From contig NZ_WBIS01000011.1 in the NCBI RefSeq assembly GCF_009749465.1, positions 1-53,006 on the forward strand: DNA of 53,006 nucleotides. The letters are read 5' to 3'. Position numbers and translations under genes: made by a program. This document shows positions 24,303 to 33,030 of the stretch, piece after piece. The DNA comes from Agromyces terreus. Lineage in GTDB: Bacteria > Actinomycetota > Actinomycetes > Actinomycetales > Microbacteriaceae. The notes below the pieces were generated by a model. The model was given only the letters and a program-made list of their open reading frames with translations, searched no databases and was not told the DNA's origin. Every line of letters starts with the position of its first letter. Within the stretch, counting starts at the first letter, position 1.

Positions 24303-26138
24303 TCAGCGGATGATCGAGTGCCCCTCGGTCGCAGGGGCGCCGGAGTACATCGCCTCGATCTCCGGGGCGAAATCCTCGAGGATCACGTTGCGCTTGATGC
24401 TGAGCTTCGGCGTGAGGTGACCGCTCGCCTCGGTGAGGTCGGTGGCGAGGATCGTGAACTTGCGGATCGACTCGGCCCGCGAGACGTTCTCGTTCGCCGT
24501 GTCGATGGCCCGCTGCACCTCGGCGAGCACCGCGGGGTTCGCGGCGGCCTCGTCGACGCTCATGCCCGCGTCTTCGCCGTTGTTGTTGAGCCAGACGGGC
24601 AGCATCTCGGGATCGAGCGTGATGAGCGCGGAGATGAACGGCTTCTTGTCGCCGACCGCGACGACCTGCCCGATCAGCGGGTTCGCGCGAATGGGGTCTT
24701 CGAGCGCCGCGGGTGCCACGTTCTTGCCGCCGGCGGTGACGATGATCTCCTTCTTGCGGCCCGTGATCGTGAGGAAGCCCTCGTCGTCGAACGAGCCGAG
24801 GTCGCCGGTCTTGAACCACTCGCCGTCGAAAGCCTCGGCCGTGGCCTCGGGGTTGTTCCAGTACTCCTTGAAGACGTCGACGCCCTTGACCTGGATCTCG
24901 CCGTCGTCGGCGATGCGCACCGAGACGCCCGGCAGGGCCGGCCCGACGCTGCCGATCTTCGAACGCGTGGTGAGGTTGACCGTCGCGGGGGCCGTGGTCT
25001 CGGTGAGGCCGTAGCCCTCGAGGATCGTGATGCCGAGGGAGTGGTAGAAGTGCCCGAGGCGCGGGCCGAGGGGAGCCGAACCCGAGACGGCGTACTTCAC
25101 GTTGCCGCCCATTGCCGTGCGCAGCTTGGAGTACACGAGGGCGTCGAAGAGCTTGAACTTGAGCTTCATGCCCAGCGAGACGGGCTTGCCGGCCTCCTTC
25201 GCCGTGGAATAGGCGACGGCCGTCTCGGCGGCCGCGCGGAAGATCTTGCCCTTGCCGCCGGCCTCGGCCTTCTGCTCGGACACGTTGTAGACCTTCTCGA
25301 ACACCCGCGGCACCGCGAGGAGGAACGTCGGCTTGAAGCTCGCGAGGGAGGGCAGGAGCTGCTTCGTGTCGGCCTGGTGGCCGACCCGGACGCCGGCGTG
25401 CACGCTCAGCACCGCGATGAAGCGGGCGAACACGTGCGCGGTGGTGATGAACAGCAGGGTCGACGCGCCGTTCGGGTCGAGCACGACGTCTTTCAGCGCC
25501 ACTGCGGCGTTGCGGGAGAGCTCGACGAAGTTCGAGTGGGTGAGCACGCAGCCCTTGGGCTTGCCCGTCGAACCGGAGGTGTAGATCAGGGTGGCGATGT
25601 CGGAGCCCACGGCGAGGTTGCGGCGGCGCTCGATCTCCTCGTCGGTGACGCCCGTGCCCGACGCGGCGAGCTTGTCGAGGTCGCCGAGGTCGATCTGCCA
25701 GACCTTGCCGATGGCGGGGATGTCGGGGTGCACCTCGTCGAATCGGCTGAAGTGATCGGGCGTCTCGAGGATGACGGCGACGGCGCCGGAGTCGCTGAGG
25801 CTCCACTGCACCTGCGCGGGCGAGTTGGTCTCGTACACCGGGACGAGGATGCCGCCGGCGAACCACATCGCGAAGTCGATGAGGGTCCACTCGTAGCGGA
25901 CCTTGCTCATCAGGCCGACCTTGTCGCCCGGCTGGATGCCCGCGGCGACGAAGCCCTTGGCGAGCGCGATCACCTGGTCGTGGAACTCCTTGGTCGTCAC
26001 GGGCGACCAGCCGCCGTCGGCGGTCGGAAGGGAGAAGAGCACGGAGTCCGGTGTCGCCGCGACGCGCTCGACCAGGAGGTCGGTGGCGTTCGCTTCGGGG
26101 TCGGCGGGGACGACGGCAGGGGTATCGAATTGGATCAC
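24303..26138 (-). CDS. Long-chain fatty-acid-CoA ligase (FadD15-like)
   Basis: A 611-residue AMP-binding enzyme activating fatty acids to acyl-CoA through acyl-AMP. The P-loop signature is TLIYTSGSTGKPKGCVLTHSN, near residues 183-203 (core YTSGSTGKPKG, 186-196). The second motif is YGLTETTAPA, followed by WFKTGDLGSFDDEGFLTITGRKKE, here in outline, with the hinge Asp and catalytic C-terminal Lys region. It belongs to the large actinobacterial/eukaryotic-like FACL group. Start GTG 26138 has GGAG upstream. A fadD15 in this order toward aroG and pknL is also found in mycobacteria. Confidence 0.9.
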   Translation of the reverse strand: MIQFDTPAVVPADPEANATDLLVERVAATPDSVLFSLPTADGGWSPVTTKEFHDQVIALAKGFVAAGIQPGDKVGLMSKVRYEWTLIDFAMWFAGGILVPVYETNSPAQVQWSLSDSGAVAVILETPDHFSRFDEVHPDIPAIGKVWQIDLGDLDKLAASGTGVTDEEIERRRNLAVGSDIATLIYTSGSTGKPKGCVLTHSNFVELSRNAAVALKDVVLDPNGASTLLFITTAHVFARFIAVLSVHAGVRVGHQADTKQLLPSLASFKPTFLLAVPRVFEKVYNVSEQKAEAGGKGKIFRAAAETAVAYSTAKEAGKPVSLGMKLKFKLFDALVYSKLRTAMGGNVKYAVSGSAPLGPRLGHFYHSLGITILEGYGLTETTAPATVNLTTRSKIGSVGPALPGVSVRIADDGEIQVKGVDVFKEYWNNPEATAEAFDGEWFKTGDLGSFDDEGFLTITGRKKEIIVTAGGKNVAPAALEDPIRANPLIGQVVAVGDKKPFISALITLDPEMLPVWLNNNGEDAGMSVDEAAANPAVLAEVQRAIDTANENVSRAESIRKFTILATDLTEASGHLTPKLSIKRNVILEDFAPEIEAMYSGAPATEGHSIIR

Positions 26139-26205
26139 GGTAGCTCCTTCGGCACCGGTAAGTCATACAGGGTCGACGGTCGGCGTAGGGGGGCGACCGG
26201 TCTAC

Positions 26206-26214
26206 TACACTCTA
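26206..26214. promoter_or_regulatory. Candidate overlapping divergent promoter, fadD/glk gap
   Basis: An AT-richer island (26201-26220) in the 156-nt gap holds plus-strand TACACT (26206-26211) and minus-strand TAGAGT (26214-26209), overlapping by 3 bp. Neither has a convincing -35 box. Leaders would be about 75 nt (glucokinase) and 60 nt (fadD). Confidence 0.35.
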
Positions 26215-26294
26215 GTGGTTGCCCCGCCGCGGCTCCGCCCGCGGGCGGCCCTCGGGGCGGTTCGAGACCTCCATCCACGGAAAGGCGATCCACC

Positions 26295-27251
26295 GTGCAC
26301 GCGATCGGCATCGACATCGGCGGAACCAAGATCGCGGGAGCGGTCGTCGATGAGGCGGGAGCGATCGTCAGGCACGAGCGCGTGCCCACGCCCGCGGGCG
26401 ATGCCACCCTCCTCGAGGACGCCGTCGTCGAGATGATCCAGAACCTCTCCGCAGACATCGACGCACGCGAGGTCGCCGTCGGCGTCGCGGCCGCTGGCTT
26501 CATCGACGCGGCCCAGTCGACCGTGTACTACGCGCCCAACATCGACTGGCGCAACGAGCCGTTCCGCGCGAAGCTCGAGGCTCGCGTCGGCGGCACGGTC
26601 GTCGTCGACAACGACGCGAACGCCGCGGGCTGGGCCGAGTTCCGCTTCGGGGCCGGTCGACTCGTGAGCGACATGGTCATGCTCACCATCGGCACGGGCG
26701 TCGGCGGCGCGATCGTCACCGGCGACCGCCTGTTCCGCGGCGGCTTCGGCGCCGGCGCCGAGCTCGGCCACCTGCGCGTGGTCCCCGGCGGACTCCCGTG
26801 CGGCTGCGGACAGCGCGGATGCCTCGAGATGTACGGTTCCGGACGGGCGCTGCTGCGGCTGTCGAACGAGATCGCCGACGCCGGCGGCATCGGGCTCCAG
26901 CTGGCCCGCGCCCGTGACGCGAACGGCGCTCTCGACGGCAGGATCGTCGGGGCCATGATCGAGTCCGAGGACCCGGGCGCGATCGCCGCCCTGCGGCAGC
27001 TCGGCCACTGGCTCGGCGAGGCCGCGGCATCGCTCTCGGCCGTGCTCGACCCGCAGCGCTTCGTCTTCGGCGGCGGGGTCGCCGCATCCGGCGAACTGCT
27101 GCTCGGACCGATCCGCGAGGCGTACCTCGAGCACCTTCCGGCGCGCGGCTACCATCCCGAGCCCGATTTCGTGATCGCCGAGCTCGTGAACGACGCCGGC
27201 GTGGTCGGAGCCGCCGACCTCGCGCGCGTCTGGGTGGCCGAGCACGCCTGA
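26295..27251 (+). CDS. glk: ROK-family glucokinase
   Basis: A 318-residue ROK kinase that phosphorylates glucose with ATP. The phosphate-1 loop is IDIGGTKIAGAVVD (6-19), the catalytic Asp lies in VVDNDANAAGWAE (103-115), and His159 with the Cys cluster CGCGQRGCLE (Cys169, Cys171, Cys176) binds structural zinc. There is no DNA-binding HTH, so it is an enzyme rather than a ROK repressor. GTG 26295 has GGAAAGG 9 nt upstream. Polyphosphate use cannot be excluded. Confidence 0.88.
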   Translation: MHAIGIDIGGTKIAGAVVDEAGAIVRHERVPTPAGDATLLEDAVVEMIQNLSADIDAREVAVGVAAAGFIDAAQSTVYYAPNIDWRNEPFRAKLEARVGGTVVVDNDANAAGWAEFRFGAGRLVSDMVMLTIGTGVGGAIVTGDRLFRGGFGAGAELGHLRVVPGGLPCGCGQRGCLEMYGSGRALLRLSNEIADAGGIGLQLARARDANGALDGRIVGAMIESEDPGAIAALRQLGHWLGEAAASLSAVLDPQRFVFGGGVAASGELLLGPIREAYLEHLPARGYHPEPDFVIAELVNDAGVVGAADLARVWVAEHA

Positions 27252-27264
27252 GCCGCCGCAGCGG

Positions 27265-27270
27265 TAGGGT
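27265..27270 (+). promoter_or_regulatory. -10 box before plsC
   Basis: TAGGGT, giving a start near 27277 and a short leader with GGAGGGAGG before ATG 27293. Confidence 0.35.
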
Positions 27271-27292
27271 TCAAACGGCGGAGGGAGGATCG

Positions 27293-27982
27293 ATGTTCTA
27301 CTGGATCATGAAGCACATCGTGGTGGGGCCGATCCTGCTCGCGATCTTCCGCCCCTGGATCGTCGGACTCGAGAACGTCCCGAAAGACGGCCCGGTCGTG
27401 CTCGCCAGCAACCACCTGTCGTTCATCGACTCGATCTTCCTGCCGCTCGTCGTCGACCGTCAGGTCGTGTTCCTCGCCAAGAGCGAGTACTTCACGGGCA
27501 AGGGGCTCAAAGGCTGGGCGACCAAGGTGTTCTTCCAGGCGGCGGGCCAGCTGCCCATCGACCGCTCAGGAGGCAAGGCCTCCGAGGCCTCGCTCGAGAC
27601 CGGGCTCCGGGTGCTCGGCGGCGGCGGGATTCTCGGCATCTACCCCGAGGGCACCCGCAGCCCCGACGCGCGGCTCTACCGTGGGCGCACCGGCGTCGCG
27701 CGCATGGTGCTCGAGGCCGGCGTCCCCGTGATCCCGGTCGCGATGATCGGCACCGAGACGGTCATGCCCATCGGCACGCGCCTGCCGAAGGTGCGGCGCA
27801 TCGGCATCATCATCGGCGAGCCGATCGACTTCACCCGATTCGACGGGCTCGAGGGTGATCGGTTCGTGTTGCGCTCCGTGACCGACGAGCTCGTGCACTC
27901 GCTCCGCACGTTGAGCGGGCAGGAGTACGTCGACGTCTACGCGAGTTCGGTCCGGGAGCAGCGCGCTCCGCAATCGCGGTAG
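27293..27982 (+). CDS. plsC: 1-acyl-sn-glycerol-3-phosphate acyltransferase
   Basis: A 229-residue acyltransferase that acylates lysophosphatidic acid to phosphatidic acid at the membrane. The catalytic block is SNHLSFIDS (HX4D, about 39-47), the phosphate-binding block is YPEGTRSPD (about 118-126), and VPVIPVAMIG is block IV. Unlike the PlsC-like protein at 1.8-2.6 kb, all catalytic residues are canonical. GGAGGGAGG is a strong ribosome site. The order plsC-aroG matches mycobacteria closely enough to suggest orthology. Confidence 0.9.
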   Translation: MFYWIMKHIVVGPILLAIFRPWIVGLENVPKDGPVVLASNHLSFIDSIFLPLVVDRQVVFLAKSEYFTGKGLKGWATKVFFQAAGQLPIDRSGGKASEASLETGLRVLGGGGILGIYPEGTRSPDARLYRGRTGVARMVLEAGVPVIPVAMIGTETVMPIGTRLPKVRRIGIIIGEPIDFTRFDGLEGDRFVLRSVTDELVHSLRTLSGQEYVDVYASSVREQRAPQSR

Positions 27983-28013
27983 GCTCGATGGGCGGCGGCG
28001 CGTTCGCGCCGCC
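27980..28013 (+). promoter_or_regulatory. aroG promoter on plsC stop, with leader hairpin
   Basis: TAGGCT (27980-27985) begins with the plsC stop codon. Transcription would start near 27992. The leader opens with GGCGGCGCG (27994-28002), a 2-nt turn and CGCGCCGCC (28005-28013), a perfect 9-bp stem on paper. No U tract or Trp/Phe/Tyr-rich leader peptide is visible. Confidence 0.4.
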
Positions 28014-28062
28014 GATCGTCATCTCCCGGCGCATCGCGCCCCGAACCCCTCAGGACATACCC

Positions 28063-29433
28063 GTGGTACAGCTCGTCGAGCCCGTCGTCAATGCAGATCC
28101 CTCCGTGATCGACGGCCTCGACTATTGGCGCACGCTGCCGATCAAGCAGCAGCCGGTCTGGCCCGACGCCGTGGCCGCGGCCGCGGCATCCGCCGAGCTC
28201 GCCACGCTGCCGCCGCTGGTCTTCGCCGGCGAGGTCGACAACCTCCGTGATCGCCTCGCGGCCGCGTCCAGGGGAGAGGCGTTCCTGCTGCAGGGCGGCG
28301 ACTGCGCCGAGACCTTCGCGGGCGCGACCGCCGACCAGATCCGCAACCGCGTGAAGACCGTGCTGCAGATGGCCGTCGTGCTGACCTACGGCGCCTCGAT
28401 GCCCGTGGTGAAGATGGGCCGCATGGCCGGCCAGTTCGCGAAGCCGCGATCGAGCGACACCGAGACCCGCGGCGACGTCACGCTGCCCGCGTACCGCGGC
28501 GACATCGTCAACGGCTACGACTTCACGCCCGAGTCGCGCAACGCCGACCCGGCACGGCTCGTGCGCGGCTACCACATGGCCGCGTCGACGCTGAACCTCA
28601 TCCGCGCGTTCACGCAGGGCGGCTTCGCCGACCTCCGGCAGGTGCACTCCTGGAACCAGGGCTTCGCCGCGAACCCCGCGAACGCGCGCTACGAGGTCAT
28701 GGCGCGCGACATCGACCGTGCCGTGAAGTTCATGGACGCCTGCGGTGCCGATTTCGAGGCGCTGCGGCACACCGAGTTCTTCACCGGCCACGAGGGCCTG
28801 CTCATGGACTACGAGCGGCCGATGACGCGCATCGACTCTCGAACCGGCAGCCCGTACGACACTTCGGCGCACTTCATCTGGATCGGCGAGCGCACGCGCG
28901 ACCTCGACGGCGCGCACGTCGACTTCCTGTCGCGGGTGCGCAACCCGATCGGCGTGAAGCTCGGTCCGACGACGTCTCCCGAGACGATGCTCGAACTCAT
29001 CGACAAGCTCGACCCGAACCGCGAGCCCGGCCGCCTCACGTTCATCACGCGCATGGGCGCGTCGAAGATCCGCGACGGCCTGCCGCCGCTGCTCGAGGCC
29101 GTCAAGGCGAGCGACGCCAGCCCGCTGTGGGTCACCGACCCGATGCACGGCAACGGCATCACCACGCCCAACGGCTACAAGACGCGTCGGTTCGACGACG
29201 TGGTCGACGAGGTCAAGGGCTTCTTCGAGGCGCACCGGGCCGCGGGAACCTTCCCGGGCGGCATTCACGTCGAGCTCACGGGCGACGACGTCACCGAATG
29301 CCTGGGCGGTTCCGAGCACATCGACGAGGCGACCCTCGCGACGCGCTACGAGTCGCTCTGCGATCCCCGCCTCAACCACATGCAGTCGCTCGAGCTCGCG
29401 TTCCTCGTCGCCGAGGAGCTCTCGGCGCGCTGA
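28063..29433 (+). CDS. aroG: Class II 3-deoxy-7-phosphoheptulonate synthase
   Basis: A 456-residue plant-type (class II) DAHP synthase, first enzyme of the shikimate pathway, joining PEP and erythrose-4-phosphate. Diagnostic blocks are FLLQGGDCAETF, KMGRMAGQFAKPRSS, SPYDTSAHFIWIGERTR, NPIGVKLGPTTSPE and DPMHGNGIT. I chose GTG 28063 (AGGA 7 nt upstream) because an earlier in-frame ATG at 27988 lies on the promoter before the expected transcription start. Feedback sites cannot be judged by eye. Confidence 0.92.
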   Translation: MVQLVEPVVNADPSVIDGLDYWRTLPIKQQPVWPDAVAAAAASAELATLPPLVFAGEVDNLRDRLAAASRGEAFLLQGGDCAETFAGATADQIRNRVKTVLQMAVVLTYGASMPVVKMGRMAGQFAKPRSSDTETRGDVTLPAYRGDIVNGYDFTPESRNADPARLVRGYHMAASTLNLIRAFTQGGFADLRQVHSWNQGFAANPANARYEVMARDIDRAVKFMDACGADFEALRHTEFFTGHEGLLMDYERPMTRIDSRTGSPYDTSAHFIWIGERTRDLDGAHVDFLSRVRNPIGVKLGPTTSPETMLELIDKLDPNREPGRLTFITRMGASKIRDGLPPLLEAVKASDASPLWVTDPMHGNGITTPNGYKTRRFDDVVDEVKGFFEAHRAAGTFPGGIHVELTGDDVTECLGGSEHIDEATLATRYESLCDPRLNHMQSLELAFLVAEELSAR

Positions 29434-29440
29434 TCACGGC

Positions 29441-29535
29441 GATGCCGCGGCATCCGATCCTCGTTCGAGACGGGCGGATGTCGCGGCCTCGCGACCTCCG
29501 GATGCTGCCTTGGACGTGAGATCCGGATGCCGCGT
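29441..29535. repeat. Cluster of GGATGCC-type elements in convergent gap
   Basis: Within the 170-nt gap between aroG and the kinase gene are GATGCC-GC-GGCATC (a 14-bp palindrome at 29441-29454), CGGATGTC (29475 area), CGGATGCT (29499 area) and CGGATGCC (29523 area). All are variants of the octamer that recurs through the window. Nothing coding is supported here. Confidence 0.5.
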
Positions 29536-29603
29536 GGTGATGCGGACTCCGGGCGCGGGAACATGTCGCTCGCCGAACCGCCCTCGTGCCGCGGGAGCGT
29601 GCG

Positions 29604-31538
29604 TCAGAATCCCGCGAAGTTGACGGTGACCTTCGAGCCCCGTGCGACGCTCTCGCCGGCGGCGGGATCGGTCTTCGAGACCACGAACGCGTTCGGCGCG
29701 ACATCCGCCAGCAGGTTGTACTCGACGGTGAATCCGGCGTCGCGCAGTTCGGTGCCCGCCTCGCTCCAGTTCTTGCCGACGACGTCGGGCACGGCGACGA
29801 GGTCGGGGCCCTTCGAGACGGTGAGCACGACCGTGGAACCCGGCACCATGGGGTCTTCGGTCCAGTCGGCCGTCTTCACGTGGTCGGCCGGGACGTCGTT
29901 GTCGAACACCGGGTCGTTGTACTTCACCGTGAGCCCGGCATCGGTCAGGAGTTTCTCGGCCTCGCCGGCGGGACGCCCCTCGACGGGCGGCACCCGCCCG
30001 ACGGAGACGACCAGCGTCAGCTTGCCGCGCTCGGCATACGTCTCTCCGACGGGGGCGCCGTCGGCGTCGAGCACGGCGATGACCGAACCGGCTTCGACGT
30101 CTCCGGAGAACTGCTCGACGGCGTCCTTCGCGACCGAGAAGTCGGCCAGTTGGGTGCGGGCGTCGGCCTCGGCAGCGCCGATCACCTGCGGGACGGGGAG
30201 GATCGCCGGCCCGGTCGAGACGTAGAGGGTCACCTTCGATCCGCGATTGACCTGCTCGCCGTCGGCGGGGTCGGTGCCGGACACTGAACCGGCCGCGATC
30301 TCGGGGTCGCTGCGCTCCGCATCGGCGATTTCGAGCCCGGCGTCGACCAGGAGGGCACGGGCCGCGTCGGGCGTCTGCCCGCGGGTCTCGGGAACCGTGG
30401 CGTACGACCCGGGGCCGCTGCCGAAGTACCAGCCGGTACCTGCGGCCAGGCCGGTCAGCAGCAGCACGAGGGCGAGGATCCAATAGCCGCGGCGACGGCG
30501 CCGTGCGGCGGTCTGCGTCAGCGCCGTGGCGTCGGGCCCGCCGCCGTCCGCATCGGACAGGGGCGGGCTCGCGGGCGGTGCCGTCGCTCCCGCCGCGACG
30601 GCGGCACCGGTGAGGACCGTGGTCGCCGCCGTCTGCGTCGTCGTGCGCGGCGGCACGCTCGAGAGCACCATCGTGGCGGTCGGATCGACGCCGTGGCGGA
30701 TGGCCGGCTCGACCTCGCGGAGGCGGTCGAGCAGCTCGCGCGCGTCGCGCGGGCGCGCTTCGGGGTCGCGCGTCGTCGCCCAGAGCACGAGCTCGTCGAG
30801 TTCGGCGGGCACGGCCGCGTTCTTCGAGCTCGGCATCGGAACTTGGTCGTTCGCGTGCTGGTACGCGATCTGCATCGGCGCCTCGCCGACGTACGGCTGC
30901 TCGCCGGTGAGCATCTCGTACATCATGATGCCGACGGCGTAGATGTCGCTGCGCGCGTCGGCGACGCCGCGGGTCACGAGCTCGGGGGAGAGGTACGCGA
31001 TGGTGCCGAGCAGGGCCTGCCCGGTGGCGGTGTTCGCGCTGGCCGCGCGGGCGAGCCCGAAGTCGCCGAGCTTGATGCGGCCGTCGTCGGCGAGCAGCAC
31101 GTTCTCGGGCTTCAGGTCGCGGTGGACGATGCCCGCCTTGTGCGCCGCGGCGAGCCCTGCGAGCACCGCGTCCATGATGTCGGCGGTCTGCTCGGGCGTG
31201 AGCTTCTTGTAGTCCTTCAGGAGGTCGCGCAGGGTGATGCCCGGCAGGTACTCCATCACCATGTAGGCCATGTCGGCGTCTTGGCCCTGGTCGAAGACGT
31301 TCACGACGTTCGGGTGGGCAAGTCGGGCGGCCGACCTCGCCTCTTGCACGAAGCGGCTCTTGAAGGTGTTGTCGTCGGCGAGGTGGCCGTGCATGACCTT
31401 GATCGCGACGCGTCGCTCGAGCCGGAGATCGGTCGCGAGGTAGACGGTCGCCATGCCCCCGCGCGCGATGCGCGAGCGCACCTGGTACCGGCCGTCGATG
31501 AGACGGCCGATCATCGGGTCGACGGGCGCGGTGGTCAC
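29604..31538 (-). CDS. pknL: PASTA-domain Ser/Thr protein kinase, PknL-like
   Basis: A 644-residue membrane kinase. The kinase domain (about 10-275) has the Gly loop IARGGMATVYLA, Lys47 in VAIKVM, the catalytic loop HRDLKPEN (139-146) and DFG (159-161). A juxtamembrane Thr/Ala-rich linker leads to a transmembrane helix (352-373), then four PASTA repeats (about 380-644), which bind muropeptides or lipid II in relatives. Position next to Rv2175c, idsA and mraZ points to PknL, not PknB. GTG 31538 is leaderless. Targets may include the neighbouring Rv2175c-like protein and wall enzymes (inference). Confidence 0.85.
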   Translation of the reverse strand: MTTAPVDPMIGRLIDGRYQVRSRIARGGMATVYLATDLRLERRVAIKVMHGHLADDNTFKSRFVQEARSAARLAHPNVVNVFDQGQDADMAYMVMEYLPGITLRDLLKDYKKLTPEQTADIMDAVLAGLAAAHKAGIVHRDLKPENVLLADDGRIKLGDFGLARAASANTATGQALLGTIAYLSPELVTRGVADARSDIYAVGIMMYEMLTGEQPYVGEAPMQIAYQHANDQVPMPSSKNAAVPAELDELVLWATTRDPEARPRDARELLDRLREVEPAIRHGVDPTATMVLSSVPPRTTTQTAATTVLTGAAVAAGATAPPASPPLSDADGGGPDATALTQTAARRRRRGYWILALVLLLTGLAAGTGWYFGSGPGSYATVPETRGQTPDAARALLVDAGLEIADAERSDPEIAAGSVSGTDPADGEQVNRGSKVTLYVSTGPAILPVPQVIGAAEADARTQLADFSVAKDAVEQFSGDVEAGSVIAVLDADGAPVGETYAERGKLTLVVSVGRVPPVEGRPAGEAEKLLTDAGLTVKYNDPVFDNDVPADHVKTADWTEDPMVPGSTVVLTVSKGPDLVAVPDVVGKNWSEAGTELRDAGFTVEYNLLADVAPNAFVVSKTDPAAGESVARGSKVTVNFAGF

Positions 31539-31544
31539 CAGACG

Positions 31545-31550
31545 AGTGTA
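31545..31550 (-). promoter_or_regulatory. Leaderless -10 box of kinase gene
   Basis: Minus-strand TACACT, 6 nt before GTG 31538. The 152-nt gap to the LysM gene shows nothing else I can support. Confidence 0.5.
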
Positions 31551-31690
31551 CGAACTCGCGCATGCCTCGGGCCGACTACACACCGATGGCGGCGCGATCG
31601 AAACGGCTTCGTGATCCTTCCCGTTCCGTCGGGATCGGGATGCCGGGCGTCGCACGATGCGGGAGGCGCGAACCCGGGTCGCGCCTCCGC

Positions 31691-32854
31691 TCAGCCGAGC
31701 TCCGCGAGCCAGACCGAGGCCGCGGCGACCCACTTGGCGTAGTGGTCGGGATGCGCCGACTTCTGCACGGCCTGGGCCGCGGCATCCGCGGGCATCTCGG
31801 TCCACCCGTCGAGGTCGAGCAGGCCGGGCGCGCGGCCGACGTTCGGGCCGTCGGGACCGCCGAAGAACGCGCGCGTCGCGCGGACCGGATCGAGGACCTC
31901 CTCGGGCGTGCCCCAGCCCTGGCTCGGTCGCTGTTGGAACAGCCCCAGCGAGTCGCGGTCCCCGGAGTCGACGTTGCGCAGGCCCGACTCCTGCGCGGCC
32001 GCGACGAGCGCCGCGAGGATCCCGGCGTCGGAGACCCCGGCCTGCCGACCGATGTCGATGATGAGCTGGGCGTTGCCCCGCATCTCGTCCGTGAGCGTCG
32101 CGGGCCGGTCGGGTTCGGGCGCGGGGCCTTCCGGCACGGCGGGCGTCGCATCGAGGACCGGCGCCGCGGCGACGGGCCCGGGCGACGGCGACGGCGACGG
32201 CGCGATCGCCTCGCCGCCGGCCGGCGGCAGCACGATGGACTCGCCCGGGAAGATCAGGCTCGATCGGCCGAGCCCGTTGGCGCTCAGCACCTGCGCGACG
32301 TCGAGCCCGTATCGCTCGGCGATGCCGATGATCGTGTCGCCGGCCACGACCGTGTGCCGTGCGAGGTCGGGGGCCGGGGCCGGCTCCTCCGCGGCGGGCG
32401 CGGATCCGCCGGGCAGCGCCAGACGTTGGCCGGGGAAGATGAGGCTCGACCAGCCGAGCCCGTTCGCGGCGAGGACCTCCGCCGTCGCGAGCCCGTACCG
32501 TTCGGCGATGCCGCTGACGGTGTCGCCCTCGACCACGGTGATCTCGGCGGGGGCGGCGAGCGCCGCGACCGCGGCCCGCTGCTTGACGGCCGTCGAGTTC
32601 GCCTTGGCCTTCGCGAGACGTTTCGAGGGCTGCGGCGTCGCCTCGGCGGGCTGGACGATGCCGATGGCGACCGCGAGCGCGCCGACGACGGCGACCGGCA
32701 GCGTCAGCATCCGGCGGATGCCGCGTGGCCGGCGCCGGGGCCTGATCTGCGCCTCGGGGGCCGACGGCTTCGACGCCGACGGCGCCGACCCGGGTTCGCG
32801 CGATTCGGGTTCGCGCGCGTCGGAGTACCGGCGTGCATCGGCCCGGTTCGCCAT
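31691..32854 (-). CDS. LysM peptidoglycan-binding hydrolase
   Basis: A 387-residue exported protein. A basic 48-residue N-tail precedes a hydrophobic segment (49-68, likely signal anchor ending near AEA). Two LysM repeats follow (104-148 and 167-210) that bind glycan chains, then a Pro/Ala/Ser linker and a C-terminal domain (255-387) with AALVAAAQESGL, SLGLFQQRPSQGWG and ATRAFFGG, a muramidase/transglycosylase-like fold with likely catalytic Glu289. ATG 32854 has GGGGGAAG upstream and lies downstream of the predicted transcription start, unlike ATG 32902. It precedes the PASTA kinase gene on the same strand. Confidence 0.85.
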   Translation of the reverse strand: MANRADARRYSDAREPESREPGSAPSASKPSAPEAQIRPRRRPRGIRRMLTLPVAVVGALAVAIGIVQPAEATPQPSKRLAKAKANSTAVKQRAAVAALAAPAEITVVEGDTVSGIAERYGLATAEVLAANGLGWSSLIFPGQRLALPGGSAPAAEEPAPAPDLARHTVVAGDTIIGIAERYGLDVAQVLSANGLGRSSLIFPGESIVLPPAGGEAIAPSPSPSPGPVAAAPVLDATPAVPEGPAPEPDRPATLTDEMRGNAQLIIDIGRQAGVSDAGILAALVAAAQESGLRNVDSGDRDSLGLFQQRPSQGWGTPEEVLDPVRATRAFFGGPDGPNVGRAPGLLDLDGWTEMPADAAAQAVQKSAHPDHYAKWVAAASVWLAELG

Positions 32855-32859
32855 ACTTC

Positions 32860-32913
32860 CCCCATCGGCCGACCCCCATCGGCGTTGGCCACACGGTTTC
32901 ACAGCCGATGGGG
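32860..32913. repeat. Three copies of 10-mer CCCCATCGGC
   Basis: CCCCATCGGC occurs at 32860-32869 and 32874-32883, and as the reverse complement GCCGATGGGG at 32904-32913. The first two lie in the expected 5' leader of the LysM gene, next to its ribosome site; the third lies in its promoter spacer. Confidence 0.55.
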
Positions 32914-32921
32914 AGTGTCAA
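32893..32921 (-). promoter_or_regulatory. Promoter of LysM gene
   Basis: Minus strand: consensus TTGACA (32921-32916), a 17-bp spacer, then AACCGT (32898-32893). Transcription would start near 32886 and leave a leader of about 32 nt. Confidence 0.55.
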
Positions 32922-33018
32922 CGTCCTCGGCGCGTGTCCCGGGAGCCGCCGGCGACGCGTGATCCGGGTGCTGCGCGGATCGTCCCGGCGGAGGTTCCGG
33001 CGGGGGCGCCCCGCTGGC

Positions 33019-33024
33019 TAGGCT
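33019..33024 (+). promoter_or_regulatory. Leaderless -10 box of Rv2175c-like gene
   Basis: TAGGCT, 6 nt before GTG 33031. Confidence 0.5.
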
Positions 33025-33030
33025 TGGACG

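Noticed and set aside
27988..28062. Upstream in-frame ATG of aroG
   Set aside because: It lies 2 nt after the -10 box, ahead of the expected transcription start, without a ribosome site, and the added residues are not family-like; GTG 28063 with AGGA is better.
32855..33030. Possible riboswitch (ydaO type) before the LysM wall hydrolase gene
   Set aside because: The predicted leader is only about 32 nt and lacks the conserved helices; the repeats found there are simple 10-mers.
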